Assembly: GCA_039033995.1 (NCBI GenBank)
Contig: JBCCBP010000018.1
Location: 3,051 to 67,050, forward strand
Direction of reading: 5' to 3'
Source of the DNA: CALBPI01 sp039033995
Lineage (GTDB): Bacteria > Pseudomonadota > Gammaproteobacteria > Steroidobacterales > Woeseiaceae
DNA length: 64,000 nucleotides
The position numbers and the translations under genes are program-made. Position 1 is the first letter of the stretch. Each line of letters opens with the position of its first letter. The notes under the pieces are model-generated. The model made no database searches. It was given only the letters and a program-made list of their open reading frames with translations, and was not told the DNA's origin. This document shows, in pieces, positions 1 to 7,871 of this stretch.

Positions 1-159
1 GGCGTAGTCCGCCATACGCTGACGGTCATGAGTGACGCCAGTGACCACCATAACGACCGGCTCACACGGAGACTCAGCTGGGGGTAGCCCGCCGCAACCG
101 GCAAAACAGCCGAGCATGATAAGCACCGCAGAGCGGACTGGAATTTTCGCTGGGCGCAT
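1..159 (-). CDS. Lipoprotein, DUF1330-like (N-terminal part; runs off the window)
   Basis: The 53 visible codons start at an ATG at 159, preceded by an AGGGA ribosome binding site, and run off the left edge in frame. The N-terminus has two arginines and a lysine, a hydrophobic core (AVLIMLGCFAG) and a cysteine at residue 22 after LGCFAG, which is a lipoprotein-type signal. The first mature residues are PVVMVVTGVTHDRQRMADYA. That pattern resembles the start of the small alpha/beta DUF1330 (dimeric ferredoxin-fold) domain. The family assignment is an inference from about 20 residues; export and lipidation are better supported. It is transcribed divergently from the protease at 483. Confidence 0.55.
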   Translation of the reverse strand, partial: MRPAKIPVRSAVLIMLGCFAGCGGLPPAESPCEPVVMVVTGVTHDRQRMADYA

Positions 160-482
160 GGGAGTCCCTAACAAATCGGCGAAATCACTTAATGATAGAA
201 CATTAATACTGCGGCTATTGTGCCACCAACGGCATCGATTTCACCATAAACCGCGCAGAAATATTATGTTGCTTCGCAACACGCGACAGACAATGCGTCA
301 CGTAAAGTTGACGCAAAGTTCGGTTTTCGCTGCGTTTTTCTGACCACAAGCGGCAACATTGATTTGCTCTAAATCGACCATACTTGCATTCGCAACAATC
401 GCTGACCTAGTTTCGTAGCGGGACTAACCGGAGACTAAGCGGCGCAAGATCGGCAAGCCTCCCTGACAATTGGGGACTCATT
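160..482. other. Divergent intergenic region between lipoprotein and protease genes
   Basis: This 323-bp region is clearly more A+T-rich than its surroundings and must hold the promoters of both flanking genes. Around 269-281 there is a small perfect hairpin (GTTGC TTC GCAAC). A loose sigma70-like pair (TTGATT about 359, TACTTG about 381, 16-bp spacer) points toward the protease but is weak. No convincing small gene was found here. Confidence 0.4.
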
Positions 483-2567
483 ATGATTCCGACTCGAGCT
501 ACGGCTGGCCTCAGCCGTGTATTCGCTGGCGTTTTTGCCGGCTGTCTTTCCAGTCTCGCGCTAGCAGGCGGCGGCCAAACGAACACGCCTGGCGCAGGAC
601 CGGTTTCTAACCAAATCATCGTGAAGTATCACGACACCGGCATCTTGCAATCGGCCGCGACCGATTTCGCAACCGCTAATGGCATCGCAGCGGCCAGGAC
701 ACGACGTCTGACATCGATGCTCGGTGGCACTGCCCGCCTGAAACGGCGCATGGCCAACGGCGCGAGTGTTTATCGCTTATCTGCCTGGCGGCATAAGAAT
801 GACATGCAACAAGCACTGGCTGTCTTAGGTAACGATCCAGACGTCGCGTACGCGGAGATCGATCAGCTTCTACAGCCGATGGCGACACCGAACGATGCAC
901 GCTACAACGAGCAGTGGCACTACTTCGAGGCGACTGGCGGACTCAACCTGCCGTCGGCCTGGGACAGTTCGACCGGTGCGGGTGTTGTCGTCGCTGTGAT
1001 CGATACGGGCTACCGGCCACATACCGATCTGAACGCAAACATTCTGCCCGGTTACGACATGATCTCGGACACATTCGTCTCCGTCGATGGCAATGGACGC
1101 GATAGCGATGCGCGCGATCCCGGTGATGCTTCCGCGGCAGGCGATTGCGGGCCGGGCGAGCCGGCGCGCAGCAGCAGCTGGCACGGCACGCATGTTGCCG
1201 GCACCATTTCGGCTGTGACTAACAACGGTACTGGCGTGGCCGGCGTTGCTTACGGGGCGAAGATCGTACCGCTGCGTGCGCTGGGTCGCTGTGGGGGCTA
1301 TACGTCGGACATCGCAGACAGCATCATCTGGGCGTCTGGTGGCAGCGTGTCGGGTGCACCGACCAATGCGAACCCGGCCGACGTCATCAACATGAGCCTG
1401 GGTGGCGGTGGCGCCTGTTCGGCGACGACACAGTCTGCAATCAACACGGCACGCGGCAACGGTTCGACAATCGTCGTTGCCGCGGGTAACTCAAACGCCA
1501 ACACATCGGGTTTCAATCCGGCTAACTGTTCGGGCGTGATTACCGTGGCGGCGACCAACCGAAGCGGCGGGCGCGCCTACTACTCGAACTTCGGTTCTGA
1601 AGTCGATGTCGCGGCGCCGGGTGGCGATATCCGTTTCGGTGCGGCCGGCGGCGTTTTGTCGACACTGAACTCCGGGAGCAACGGGCCCGCTTCGGACAAT
1701 TATGCGTTCTATCAGGGCACCAGTATGGCGGCGCCGCATGTCGCCGGGCTTGCTGCGCTGATGAAGGCAGAAGATCCAAGCCTGACACCCAACCAGATCG
1801 AATCAACGATCCGCAATACGGCGCGCAGTTTCCCGGCATCGTGCGGCCAGTGCGGCACCGGTATCGCCGATGCTGCCGCTGCAGTCGCGGCCGTCGGTGG
1901 CGGCGGTGGTAATCCACCACCCACCGGCAACAATGAGCTGACCAATGGGTCTCCGGTAACCGGGTTGTCCGCGGCAACCGGACAAGAACTCCGGTTCACC
2001 ATCGAGGTGCCAGCCGGGTCTAGCGACCTGTCGTTCTCGATTGGCGGCGGCAGTGGCGATGCGGATTTGTACGTCCGATTTGGCAGTGCGCCGACCACCG
2101 GTAGCTATGATTGTCGGCCGTACCGAAACGGCAATAGCGAGAGCTGCAACTTTGCCAATCCGCAGGCGGGCACCTACCACGTTATGCTGCGCGCCTATGC
2201 GAGCTTCTCGAATGTCACCCTGACGGGCTCGTTCACGGAGCCCAGCAGTGGCGGTGGCGCCGAAGGTGGTCAGGCCGGAGCTGACAACCTATCGGCATCA
2301 CGTCGCAATTGGTTGCGCTACACGCTGGAGATACCGGAAGGCATGAGTAGTCTGACCGTGCGTATTTCTGGCGGCAGCGGCGACGCTGATCTATATTTGC
2401 GCTATGGATCGCAGCCCTCCACCAGCAACTACGATTGTCGTCCGTACCGCAATGGCAACACCGAGACCTGCCAGATCAGCAACCCGCAGGCGGGCACCTG
2501 GCACATCGGTATCCGGGCCTATCAAACGTTCTCGGGCGTCAATCTCGACGCCGAATGGACGCCTTAA
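483..2567 (+). CDS. Secreted subtilisin-like (S8) serine protease with two C-terminal PPC domains
   Basis: An extracellular endopeptidase. Residues 1-28 are a Sec signal peptide ending near LALAGG. Residues about 43-130 look like an inhibitor-I9-type propeptide. The S8 catalytic domain follows, with the triad Asp174 (AVIDTGY), His234 (WHGTHVAGT) and Ser414 (GTSMAAPHVAG), and oxyanion Asn336 (VVAAGN). A Gly/Pro linker (about 472-483) leads to two tandem pre-peptidase C-terminal domains (about 485-590 and 600-694). Both contain a SGDADLY motif and a conserved cysteine pair around YDCRPYRNGN, so they arose by duplication. PPC-bearing proteases of gammaproteobacteria are usually secreted by T2SS and trimmed after export; the window carries a T2SS pseudopilin cluster at 37.6 kb. 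There is no GlyGly-CTERM tail. The gene is monocistronic with its own terminator. Confidence 0.95.
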   Translation: MIPTRATAGLSRVFAGVFAGCLSSLALAGGGQTNTPGAGPVSNQIIVKYHDTGILQSAATDFATANGIAAARTRRLTSMLGGTARLKRRMANGASVYRLSAWRHKNDMQQALAVLGNDPDVAYAEIDQLLQPMATPNDARYNEQWHYFEATGGLNLPSAWDSSTGAGVVVAVIDTGYRPHTDLNANILPGYDMISDTFVSVDGNGRDSDARDPGDASAAGDCGPGEPARSSSWHGTHVAGTISAVTNNGTGVAGVAYGAKIVPLRALGRCGGYTSDIADSIIWASGGSVSGAPTNANPADVINMSLGGGGACSATTQSAINTARGNGSTIVVAAGNSNANTSGFNPANCSGVITVAATNRSGGRAYYSNFGSEVDVAAPGGDIRFGAAGGVLSTLNSGSNGPASDNYAFYQGTSMAAPHVAGLAALMKAEDPSLTPNQIESTIRNTARSFPASCGQCGTGIADAAAAVAAVGGGGGNPPPTGNNELTNGSPVTGLSAATGQELRFTIEVPAGSSDLSFSIGGGSGDADLYVRFGSAPTTGSYDCRPYRNGNSESCNFANPQAGTYHVMLRAYASFSNVTLTGSFTEPSSGGGAEGGQAGADNLSASRRNWLRYTLEIPEGMSSLTVRISGGSGDADLYLRYGSQPSTSNYDCRPYRNGNTETCQISNPQAGTWHIGIRAYQTFSGVNLDAEWTP

Positions 2568-2599
2568 TACCACCAATCGCTGTCCAGGCAGTGAGCATT

Positions 2600-2627
2600 G
2601 CGGCGCCTTCGGGCGCCGCTTTGTTTT
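2600..2627 (+). terminator. Rho-independent terminator of the S8 protease gene
   Basis: An 8-bp perfect stem (GCGGCGCC/GGCGCCGC) with a TTCG tetraloop is followed by TTTGTTTT, 32 bp after the protease stop codon. It also shows that an upstream in-frame ATG at 2598, just before the stem, is not the start of the amine oxidase gene. Confidence 0.85.
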
Positions 2628-2663
2628 GGGCGCGATCCGCCGCCTGAGCCCGGAGACACACCC

Positions 2664-4091
2664 ATGAAAACAAGGAAAACGGGCGCCGCGCTGACACGAC
2701 GTCGGTTTTTGATTGCCGGGACGGCGTCGGTCGCCGGGATGGGGGCCAGTCGCTGTCGCCGCGCACCGCAGCGTGCGGATGTCATTGTATTAGGTGCCGG
2801 TTTAGCCGGTCTGATGGCGGCGCGCACACTGGTCGATGCAGGGCTGACGGTCATCGTCCTGGAGGCGCGTGACCGACCGGGCGGACGCATCGTAACGCTG
2901 AGCGATTTACCAGGACAACCCGAAGCGGGTGGGACACAGATCAGTTCGAACTACCAACGGTTTGTTGATCTGGCCACGCGTTTTGACATCCCGCTGCGAG
3001 AAGATGCACCGATGCGCCGCGCGCAGCCGGAGTTTTGGATCTCATTGCAGAGTGAGGTGATTCGTACTGAGCAATGGGCGGAACATCCCCGTAACCCATT
3101 CGCTGGGCCGCTGGCGGGCAGACCGCCCTGGTCCCTGCCCTTCGCTGCGATGGCGCGTGACAACCCACTGCCCGATGTGGGTAGCTGGAAAGACCCGGAC
3201 TACGCCCAATACGACATTTCGCTCGCCGATCATCTGAGCTGGAACGACGACCAGCTTCGCCTCGCTTACGGGATCAATCCTGGCTACGGTCCTAATCCAA
3301 AATCGCAGTCGGCACTGATGTGGTTTCAAATCATGAAGGCCATTGCGGTGCCGGGTGGCAAGCTCCTGACGGTCGATGGCGGCAACGATCGATTGCCCAT
3401 CGCCGTTGCGGAGTCATTGGGTGATCGCATCCACTACGGTAGCGATGTGAGTCGTATTGATGTAAACACCGATGGCGTACAGATTTGGACGTCGGAAGGC
3501 GACAGCTTTAGCGCAGCTCATGCAATCTGTACGTTACCAACGAGTGCCGTCCGAAGACTGTCGCTGCGAGCACCATTGACCGTGGAGCAACGCGCCGGTA
3601 TCGATACGCTGAATTACAATCGTGTCGTACGTGCGTACTTCGTACCGACGCGTCCCTTCTGGGAAGCCGATGGCCTGCCACCGTCAATCTGGAGCGATTC
3701 GCTGGCAGGCCGCGCTTTTGCATTACGCGGCAATGGCGACGAGACCATCACGATGATTCAGTGCTTCATCACAGGTCCCGCGGCACTACAACTCGATGCG
3801 ATGTCAGCGGACGCGGCACTCGCTGCCGTGCAGTCAGACCTTGAGCAGATTCGACCCGCCTGCAAAGGCGCGTTGCAACCAGCGCGTCTCGTGAGCTGGG
3901 GCAAGGATCGTTGGGCGGGTGGCGCGTACGCGTGTTGGCAACCCGGCCAGATTCGCGCCTTCGCCAATGCGTTGGAAGCACCCGCAGGGCGGCTGCAATT
4001 TGCCGGAGAACACACCGCGCGTTTCTCTCGGGGTATCGAAGGCGCGCTGGAGTCAGGCGAACGCGCCGCCGCCGCAATCATTACGGCTTAA
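2664..4091 (+). CDS. Tat-exported flavin monoamine oxidase family protein
   Basis: A 475-residue FAD-dependent amine oxidase that would oxidatively deaminate an unknown amine or amino acid. The N-terminus carries a twin-arginine signal (LTRRRFLIAGTASVAG). The Rossmann FAD motif VLGAGLAGLMAARTL follows near residues 42-56, then ARDRPGGR. The C-terminal FAD-binding signature FAGEHTARFSRGIEGA is complete. The ATG at 2664 follows CCGGAGAC and directly precedes the Tat signal; the longer frame to 2598 would put 22 extra residues before it and begin at the terminator stem. The 3' end overlaps the convergent hydrolase gene by 11 bp. The substrate cannot be read from the sequence. Confidence 0.88.
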   Translation: MKTRKTGAALTRRRFLIAGTASVAGMGASRCRRAPQRADVIVLGAGLAGLMAARTLVDAGLTVIVLEARDRPGGRIVTLSDLPGQPEAGGTQISSNYQRFVDLATRFDIPLREDAPMRRAQPEFWISLQSEVIRTEQWAEHPRNPFAGPLAGRPPWSLPFAAMARDNPLPDVGSWKDPDYAQYDISLADHLSWNDDQLRLAYGINPGYGPNPKSQSALMWFQIMKAIAVPGGKLLTVDGGNDRLPIAVAESLGDRIHYGSDVSRIDVNTDGVQIWTSEGDSFSAAHAICTLPTSAVRRLSLRAPLTVEQRAGIDTLNYNRVVRAYFVPTRPFWEADGLPPSIWSDSLAGRAFALRGNGDETITMIQCFITGPAALQLDAMSADAALAAVQSDLEQIRPACKGALQPARLVSWGKDRWAGGAYACWQPGQIRAFANALEAPAGRLQFAGEHTARFSRGIEGALESGERAAAAIITA

Positions 4092-5202
4092 CGCGCGCTG
4101 CTAGCGCGTCGATGATCGCGTTGCCAACACTTTGACTGGCCTCCAGCGCCTTTTTGTCACCTTCGTTAATTGTCAGCAACACGGCCAGTCCGGCTTCAGG
4201 AAACACATCGACCCGTGCGACCCAAAACGTGTTTGAGCCGGAGTGCCCGATGGCTCGACCGAAATGCTCCGACTCGTACACTCCCCAGCCTAAGGCGTAG
4301 TCTGCGTCGGGCGTCGGTGGCGTTGTCAGTTTGTCGGTGAGCGCGGCGAGCTCCGGATCCAGAAAGCCACGAACAAATCCGGCCCAGCCGGCAAGCGATG
4401 CATGGACCGTCCCGGCCGGCCCGAGCGCCGGCGGATTGTCTGCTTTGTCGACACGTTGACCGACGGCGCCCGCGCCAAAGAACAGCAATCGTCGATGCCC
4501 GATCGGTTGCTCGCCCTGTGGTGGTCCGAAGCCAAACTCCCCGCTGGTGGCCATCGACTGTCCCGGTAAATGCTCCTTGAGGGATTGCTCCCACGCGACA
4601 CCGGTGATTTGCTCAATCGCATGGCCGGCGACAATGTAACCAAAGTTGGAATATTCGAAACTGCCGACCACGGCCCGTGGTGGTTTCTGCAAGAGCTGTC
4701 GCGTTGTGGCAGCGCGTTGCTCTATGAGCGGCCGCTTGTCTCGATGATAGGCCAGCAACCAGCTGATACCGAGGTTGCCAATGCCCGCACGATGGGTAAG
4801 CAGGTCTTCTATGGTCACCGTCTGCCATGCCGGATCCATATTATCAATCTCGGGAAATAGCTCTGGCAGCGTCGCGCCCCATTTCGCCTGATCCTGACGC
4901 ACGAGATCTGCGTACAGTAAGGCTGTCATCGCCTTTGTGCACGAACCCAGATGCCACAAGTCGTCTACGGTGACCGGAGTGGGCTTGCCGCGCTCGCGGG
5001 CGCCTGCCGCTGCTGATAATACGATGCCGTTCTTGTCCAGAATGGCGGCAGCGATCCCTGGCATCTCATGTTGGCCGAGTGCCTGATCCAGCAAATCGCC
5101 GAGCCATGGGTCATCTGCAGCAAGGCTTGCCGCCGGTAGTCTGTGAGTCATCAGCATCAGTGCGACAACAGTGAAAATGAGAACATAGCGCTTTATCATC
5201 AT
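4081..5202 (-). CDS. Beta-lactamase-fold serine hydrolase (class C-like), exported
   Basis: A 373-residue penicillin-binding-protein-fold hydrolase (esterase, D-aminopeptidase or beta-lactamase-related). After a signal peptide (MMIKRYVLIF core, cleavage near AASLAA) the nucleophile motif is Ser87-Cys-Thr-Lys90 and the second motif is Tyr184-Ser-Asn186. The third motif is His-Ser-Gly, as is usual for non-classical members, rather than the Lys-Thr-Gly of true beta-lactamases. This argues against a dedicated resistance enzyme. I start at ATG 5202 because the signal peptide begins there; a GTG at 5226 would add eight residues. The start lies only about 25 bp from the divergent modA start, and the 3' end overlaps the amine oxidase gene. 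Confidence 0.88.
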   Translation of the reverse strand: MMIKRYVLIFTVVALMLMTHRLPAASLAADDPWLGDLLDQALGQHEMPGIAAAILDKNGIVLSAAAGARERGKPTPVTVDDLWHLGSCTKAMTALLYADLVRQDQAKWGATLPELFPEIDNMDPAWQTVTIEDLLTHRAGIGNLGISWLLAYHRDKRPLIEQRAATTRQLLQKPPRAVVGSFEYSNFGYIVAGHAIEQITGVAWEQSLKEHLPGQSMATSGEFGFGPPQGEQPIGHRRLLFFGAGAVGQRVDKADNPPALGPAGTVHASLAGWAGFVRGFLDPELAALTDKLTTPPTPDADYALGWGVYESEHFGRAIGHSGSNTFWVARVDVFPEAGLAVLLTINEGDKKALEASQSVGNAIIDALAARVKP

Positions 5203-5227
5203 TCTGTCTGGCCATTCAAAGGGCACC

Positions 5228-6025
5228 GTGATCCGCAGATCCTACCGAATTCTTGGCGACAAACCATACTCCGCATTGTGGCTTGGATGGCTTTGCTTGT
5301 TGTTGATGTCAACCGCGCACGCTGAAGATCCGCCACTGCGGGTTGCCGTCGCAGCGAACTTCAGCGCAACTGCTGAGACACTAGGCGCGCAATTCACGGC
5401 CCTACATGACGTTGAGGTGCAGCTCGTCAGCGGCTCATCCGGCAAGCACGCCACGCAAATCACCTACGGCGCGCCTTTCGATGTCTTTCTGAGTGCAGAT
5501 AGCGCAAAGCCTGCGGCGCTGCACGCACGCGGGTTGAGTGCCGGCGAGCCGCGCGCTTATGCACGAGGGCAATTAGCGATCATCGTTCCAGTCGACGCAA
5601 TGGACAACCCGATCGATTGGCTGAAGCGCCAGACTGACCAACGTATCGCAATTGCCAATCCGCGCGTCGCGCCCTATGGCAACGCAGCACAGTTCTTACT
5701 CGACCAATGGTCGATTAGCCGAATGCGACACGTAACGGCTGAAAATGTCGCCCAGGCCTATCAGCTCGTGCTGAGTGGCAATGTCGATGCTGCTGTGATC
5801 GCATTGCCACAGTTAAGCGCCAGGCCGCTGCCCGATCATCTAAGCGCGTGGACGCCGCACCCGAGCCAGTACCCCCCGATCCAGCAAGACGTCGTTTTGC
5901 TCAACGCCGACCGCGAGGATCGCGCTGCGCAGACTTTTGTGGCCTTCCTGCTCGGCCCCGATGCGCAGACAGTGATTCGCAATGCGGGCTACCTGGCACC
6001 CGAGGTTGACCATGCTCGGCGTTGA
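5228..6025 (+). CDS. modA: Molybdate ABC transporter, periplasmic binding protein
   Basis: The 265-residue solute-binding component of the molybdate importer. It has a GTG start and a signal peptide with a strong hydrophobic stretch (LWLGWLCLLLMSTAHA). The mature protein opens with the ModA pattern RVAVAANFSATAETL, then SGSSGKHATQI and PFDVFLSADSAKP, which form the oxyanion pocket. The C-terminal FLLGPDAQTVIRNAGY matches the family end. It is first in modABC and overlaps modB by 14 bp. No ModE regulator gene is visible. Confidence 0.93.
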   Translation: MIRRSYRILGDKPYSALWLGWLCLLLMSTAHAEDPPLRVAVAANFSATAETLGAQFTALHDVEVQLVSGSSGKHATQITYGAPFDVFLSADSAKPAALHARGLSAGEPRAYARGQLAIIVPVDAMDNPIDWLKRQTDQRIAIANPRVAPYGNAAQFLLDQWSISRMRHVTAENVAQAYQLVLSGNVDAAVIALPQLSARPLPDHLSAWTPHPSQYPPIQQDVVLLNADREDRAAQTFVAFLLGPDAQTVIRNAGYLAPEVDHARR

Positions 6026-6707
6026 CGATTGGCAGGCACTCGCGCTTACACTGAAGCTCGCGCTGATTGTCACGGCGTTGCTGCTCGTCGTCGCAACGCC
6101 CATCGCGTGGTGGTTAGCCACTACTCGCTCGCGATTTCAGGGACTCATCGCTGCGCTGATCGCACTGCCGCTCGTGCTTCCCCCGACCGTTATTGGCTTC
6201 TATTTGCTGATCGTCTACGCACCGGACAGTCCGTTGGGTCGATTGCTAGAAGCCATCGGCGTATCGCCTCTGGCTTTCAGCTTCGAAGGCCTCGTGCTTG
6301 CGTCCATGCTGTACTCGTTGCCGTTTGTCGTGCAGCCGGTGCAAAACGCGATGGCAGCCATCGGGCGTACGCCCATCGAGGCGGCGGCCATGCTCGGCGC
6401 GAATGGCTGGCAGCGTTTTCGACGCGTTGTATTGCCATTGGCGAAGCCGGGTTATGTTGTGGCCGCCGCGCTCGGTTTCGCGCATACGGTTGGAGAATTT
6501 GGCATCGTGCTGATGATCGGCGGCAGCATTCCAAATGAGACGCGCGTGGTCTCAATCCAGATTTACGATCAGGTTGAGAGTCTCGACTTCGCCGCCGCCC
6601 ATCGACTTTCCGCTATCGTGATCCTGCTTGCGTTGGCGTTGCTGACACTCGTCTATACGCAGTTGCGTGCGACGTCGGTGAATCAGCGGCTGGGGGATGC
6701 GCCGTGA
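6012..6707 (+). CDS. modB: Molybdate ABC transporter permease
   Basis: An inner-membrane permease of 231 residues with about five to six transmembrane helices. The EAA loop that docks on ModC is recognisable (PIEAAAMLGANGWQRFRRVVLPLAKPG shortened: EAAAMLGANGW...LPLAKPG). The C-terminal HTVGEFGIVLMIGGSIP is diagnostic of ModB. ATG 6012 is preferred over an in-frame ATG at 5982 because GAGGT lies seven bases upstream and the protein then begins just before the first helix. It overlaps modA by 14 bp and modC by 4 bp (GTGA). Confidence 0.93.
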   Translation: MLGVDDWQALALTLKLALIVTALLLVVATPIAWWLATTRSRFQGLIAALIALPLVLPPTVIGFYLLIVYAPDSPLGRLLEAIGVSPLAFSFEGLVLASMLYSLPFVVQPVQNAMAAIGRTPIEAAAMLGANGWQRFRRVVLPLAKPGYVVAAALGFAHTVGEFGIVLMIGGSIPNETRVVSIQIYDQVESLDFAAAHRLSAIVILLALALLTLVYTQLRATSVNQRLGDAP

Positions 6708-7783
6708 GCGCACCGCTGCGTGTCGCGATATCCGCATCGGCGACATCGCAGCGCCGGCGCGCTTTTCGCCTTAATGTTCAGGAAACCATCGTGAAGGACG
6801 GTGTAACCGCATTGTTCGGGCCATCCGGCGCGGGTAAGACGACGCTGCTGCGATGTATTGCGGGCCTGCAGCGCACAGATGGGCGAATCACCTTCGGTGA
6901 ACAGCATTGGCAAGACTCGGATCAACGTCTGTTCGTCGCGCCACATCGCCGGAGAATCGGTTTTGTCTTTCAACATCCACAATTATTCGGCCATTTATCC
7001 GTTGCCCGGAATCTACGCTTCAACCAGCAACTTCCCGACGACAGTATCGAGACACTAGTCTCGTCTTTTGGCCTAGCGGACTTGCTGGACGCCGATCCGG
7101 GCAGTTTATCGGGTGGCGAACAGCAGCGAGTTGCTGCGGTCCGGACCTTAATAAGCGCGCCGCGATTGCTGTTATTTGACGAGCCTTTTTCCGCGGTGGA
7201 TGCGCCCCGACGGCGCGAGTTGTTACAACATTTGCGCCGGCATTTGAAAAAGCATCGCGTCCCCGCTGTCTACGTCACGCATGACCTAGCGGAAGCAGCG
7301 GGCATAGCCGATCGAATGCTGCAGATGACTGACGGACGTGTCCGCGGTCAGGGGCCAATCAATCGCCTTCTGACCGACCTGGAGCAGCCTTTTTGTCGGG
7401 CACCCGACACGGTCAGTGTGATCGATGCTGGCGTCGCGCGTTTCGATGCGGCCACGCGGTTGTGTCACGTAGTGATCGAAGGGCATACGATCGCTGTGCC
7501 TGGCCTGGCGCCGCCTGTTGACCATGAACAACGGTTGCTGATCGGTGCGCGGGACATCAGTCTGTCGAGACAACGCAGTCCCGCTAGCAGTATCGTGAAT
7601 GCGCTCGACGTCGAGGTGACCGATATCCTGCAGTCGGACGACATCCCATTCGTCGTGCTTCAGCTACAAGTTGGCGCGCTCCGCTTGATTTGCCATGTGA
7701 CCTATCAGTCATTTCAGCTCATGCGCATCGCAATCGGTGAAAGACTGGCCGCTCATGTGAAAGCTGTCGCGCTGCAGCACTAG
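6704..7783 (+). CDS. modC: Molybdate ABC transporter ATP-binding protein
   Basis: The cytoplasmic ATPase of the importer, 359 residues. Walker A is GPSGAGKTTLLRCIAG near residues 45-60, the Q-loop is VFQHPQLF, the ABC signature is LSGGEQQRVA, Walker B is LLLFDEPFSAVD, and the switch histidine is in VYVTHD. The last third (from about residue 240) is a MOP/TOBE regulatory domain that binds molybdate or tungstate. The GTG start overlaps the modB stop (GTGA), implying translational coupling. Confidence 0.94.
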   Translation: MSAPLRVAISASATSQRRRAFRLNVQETIVKDGVTALFGPSGAGKTTLLRCIAGLQRTDGRITFGEQHWQDSDQRLFVAPHRRRIGFVFQHPQLFGHLSVARNLRFNQQLPDDSIETLVSSFGLADLLDADPGSLSGGEQQRVAAVRTLISAPRLLLFDEPFSAVDAPRRRELLQHLRRHLKKHRVPAVYVTHDLAEAAGIADRMLQMTDGRVRGQGPINRLLTDLEQPFCRAPDTVSVIDAGVARFDAATRLCHVVIEGHTIAVPGLAPPVDHEQRLLIGARDISLSRQRSPASSIVNALDVEVTDILQSDDIPFVVLQLQVGALRLICHVTYQSFQLMRIAIGERLAAHVKAVALQH

Positions 7784-7810
7784 ATAGCAGCACTCCAGCA
7801 CAACGTCGCG

Positions 7811-7840
7811 TTGTGTGCGCGCCCAACACACGAATATACT
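7811..7840 (+). promoter_or_regulatory. Possible sigma70 promoter of the cNMP-binding oxidoreductase gene
   Basis: TTGTGT (7811-7816) and TATACT (7835-7840) are separated by 18 bp and lie 31 bp before the ATG at 7872. A perfect inverted repeat CACAACG-TCG-CGTTGTG (7799-7815) overlaps the -35 element and could be an operator or the 3' end of the modC transcript. The -35 match is poor, so this is tentative. Confidence 0.35.
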
Positions 7841-7871
7841 GGTAATCGACCATTCGCCAAGGAACGAACCT

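Noticed and set aside
870..2180. Several long minus-strand open frames within the S8 protease gene
   Set aside because: They are frame shadows of a G+C-rich, strongly supported gene, Arg/Pro-rich and without ribosome sites.
4081..5202. True class C beta-lactamase (antibiotic resistance gene)
   Set aside because: SxxK and YxN are present but the third motif is His-Ser-Gly instead of Lys-Thr/Ser-Gly, as in esterase or peptidase relatives.
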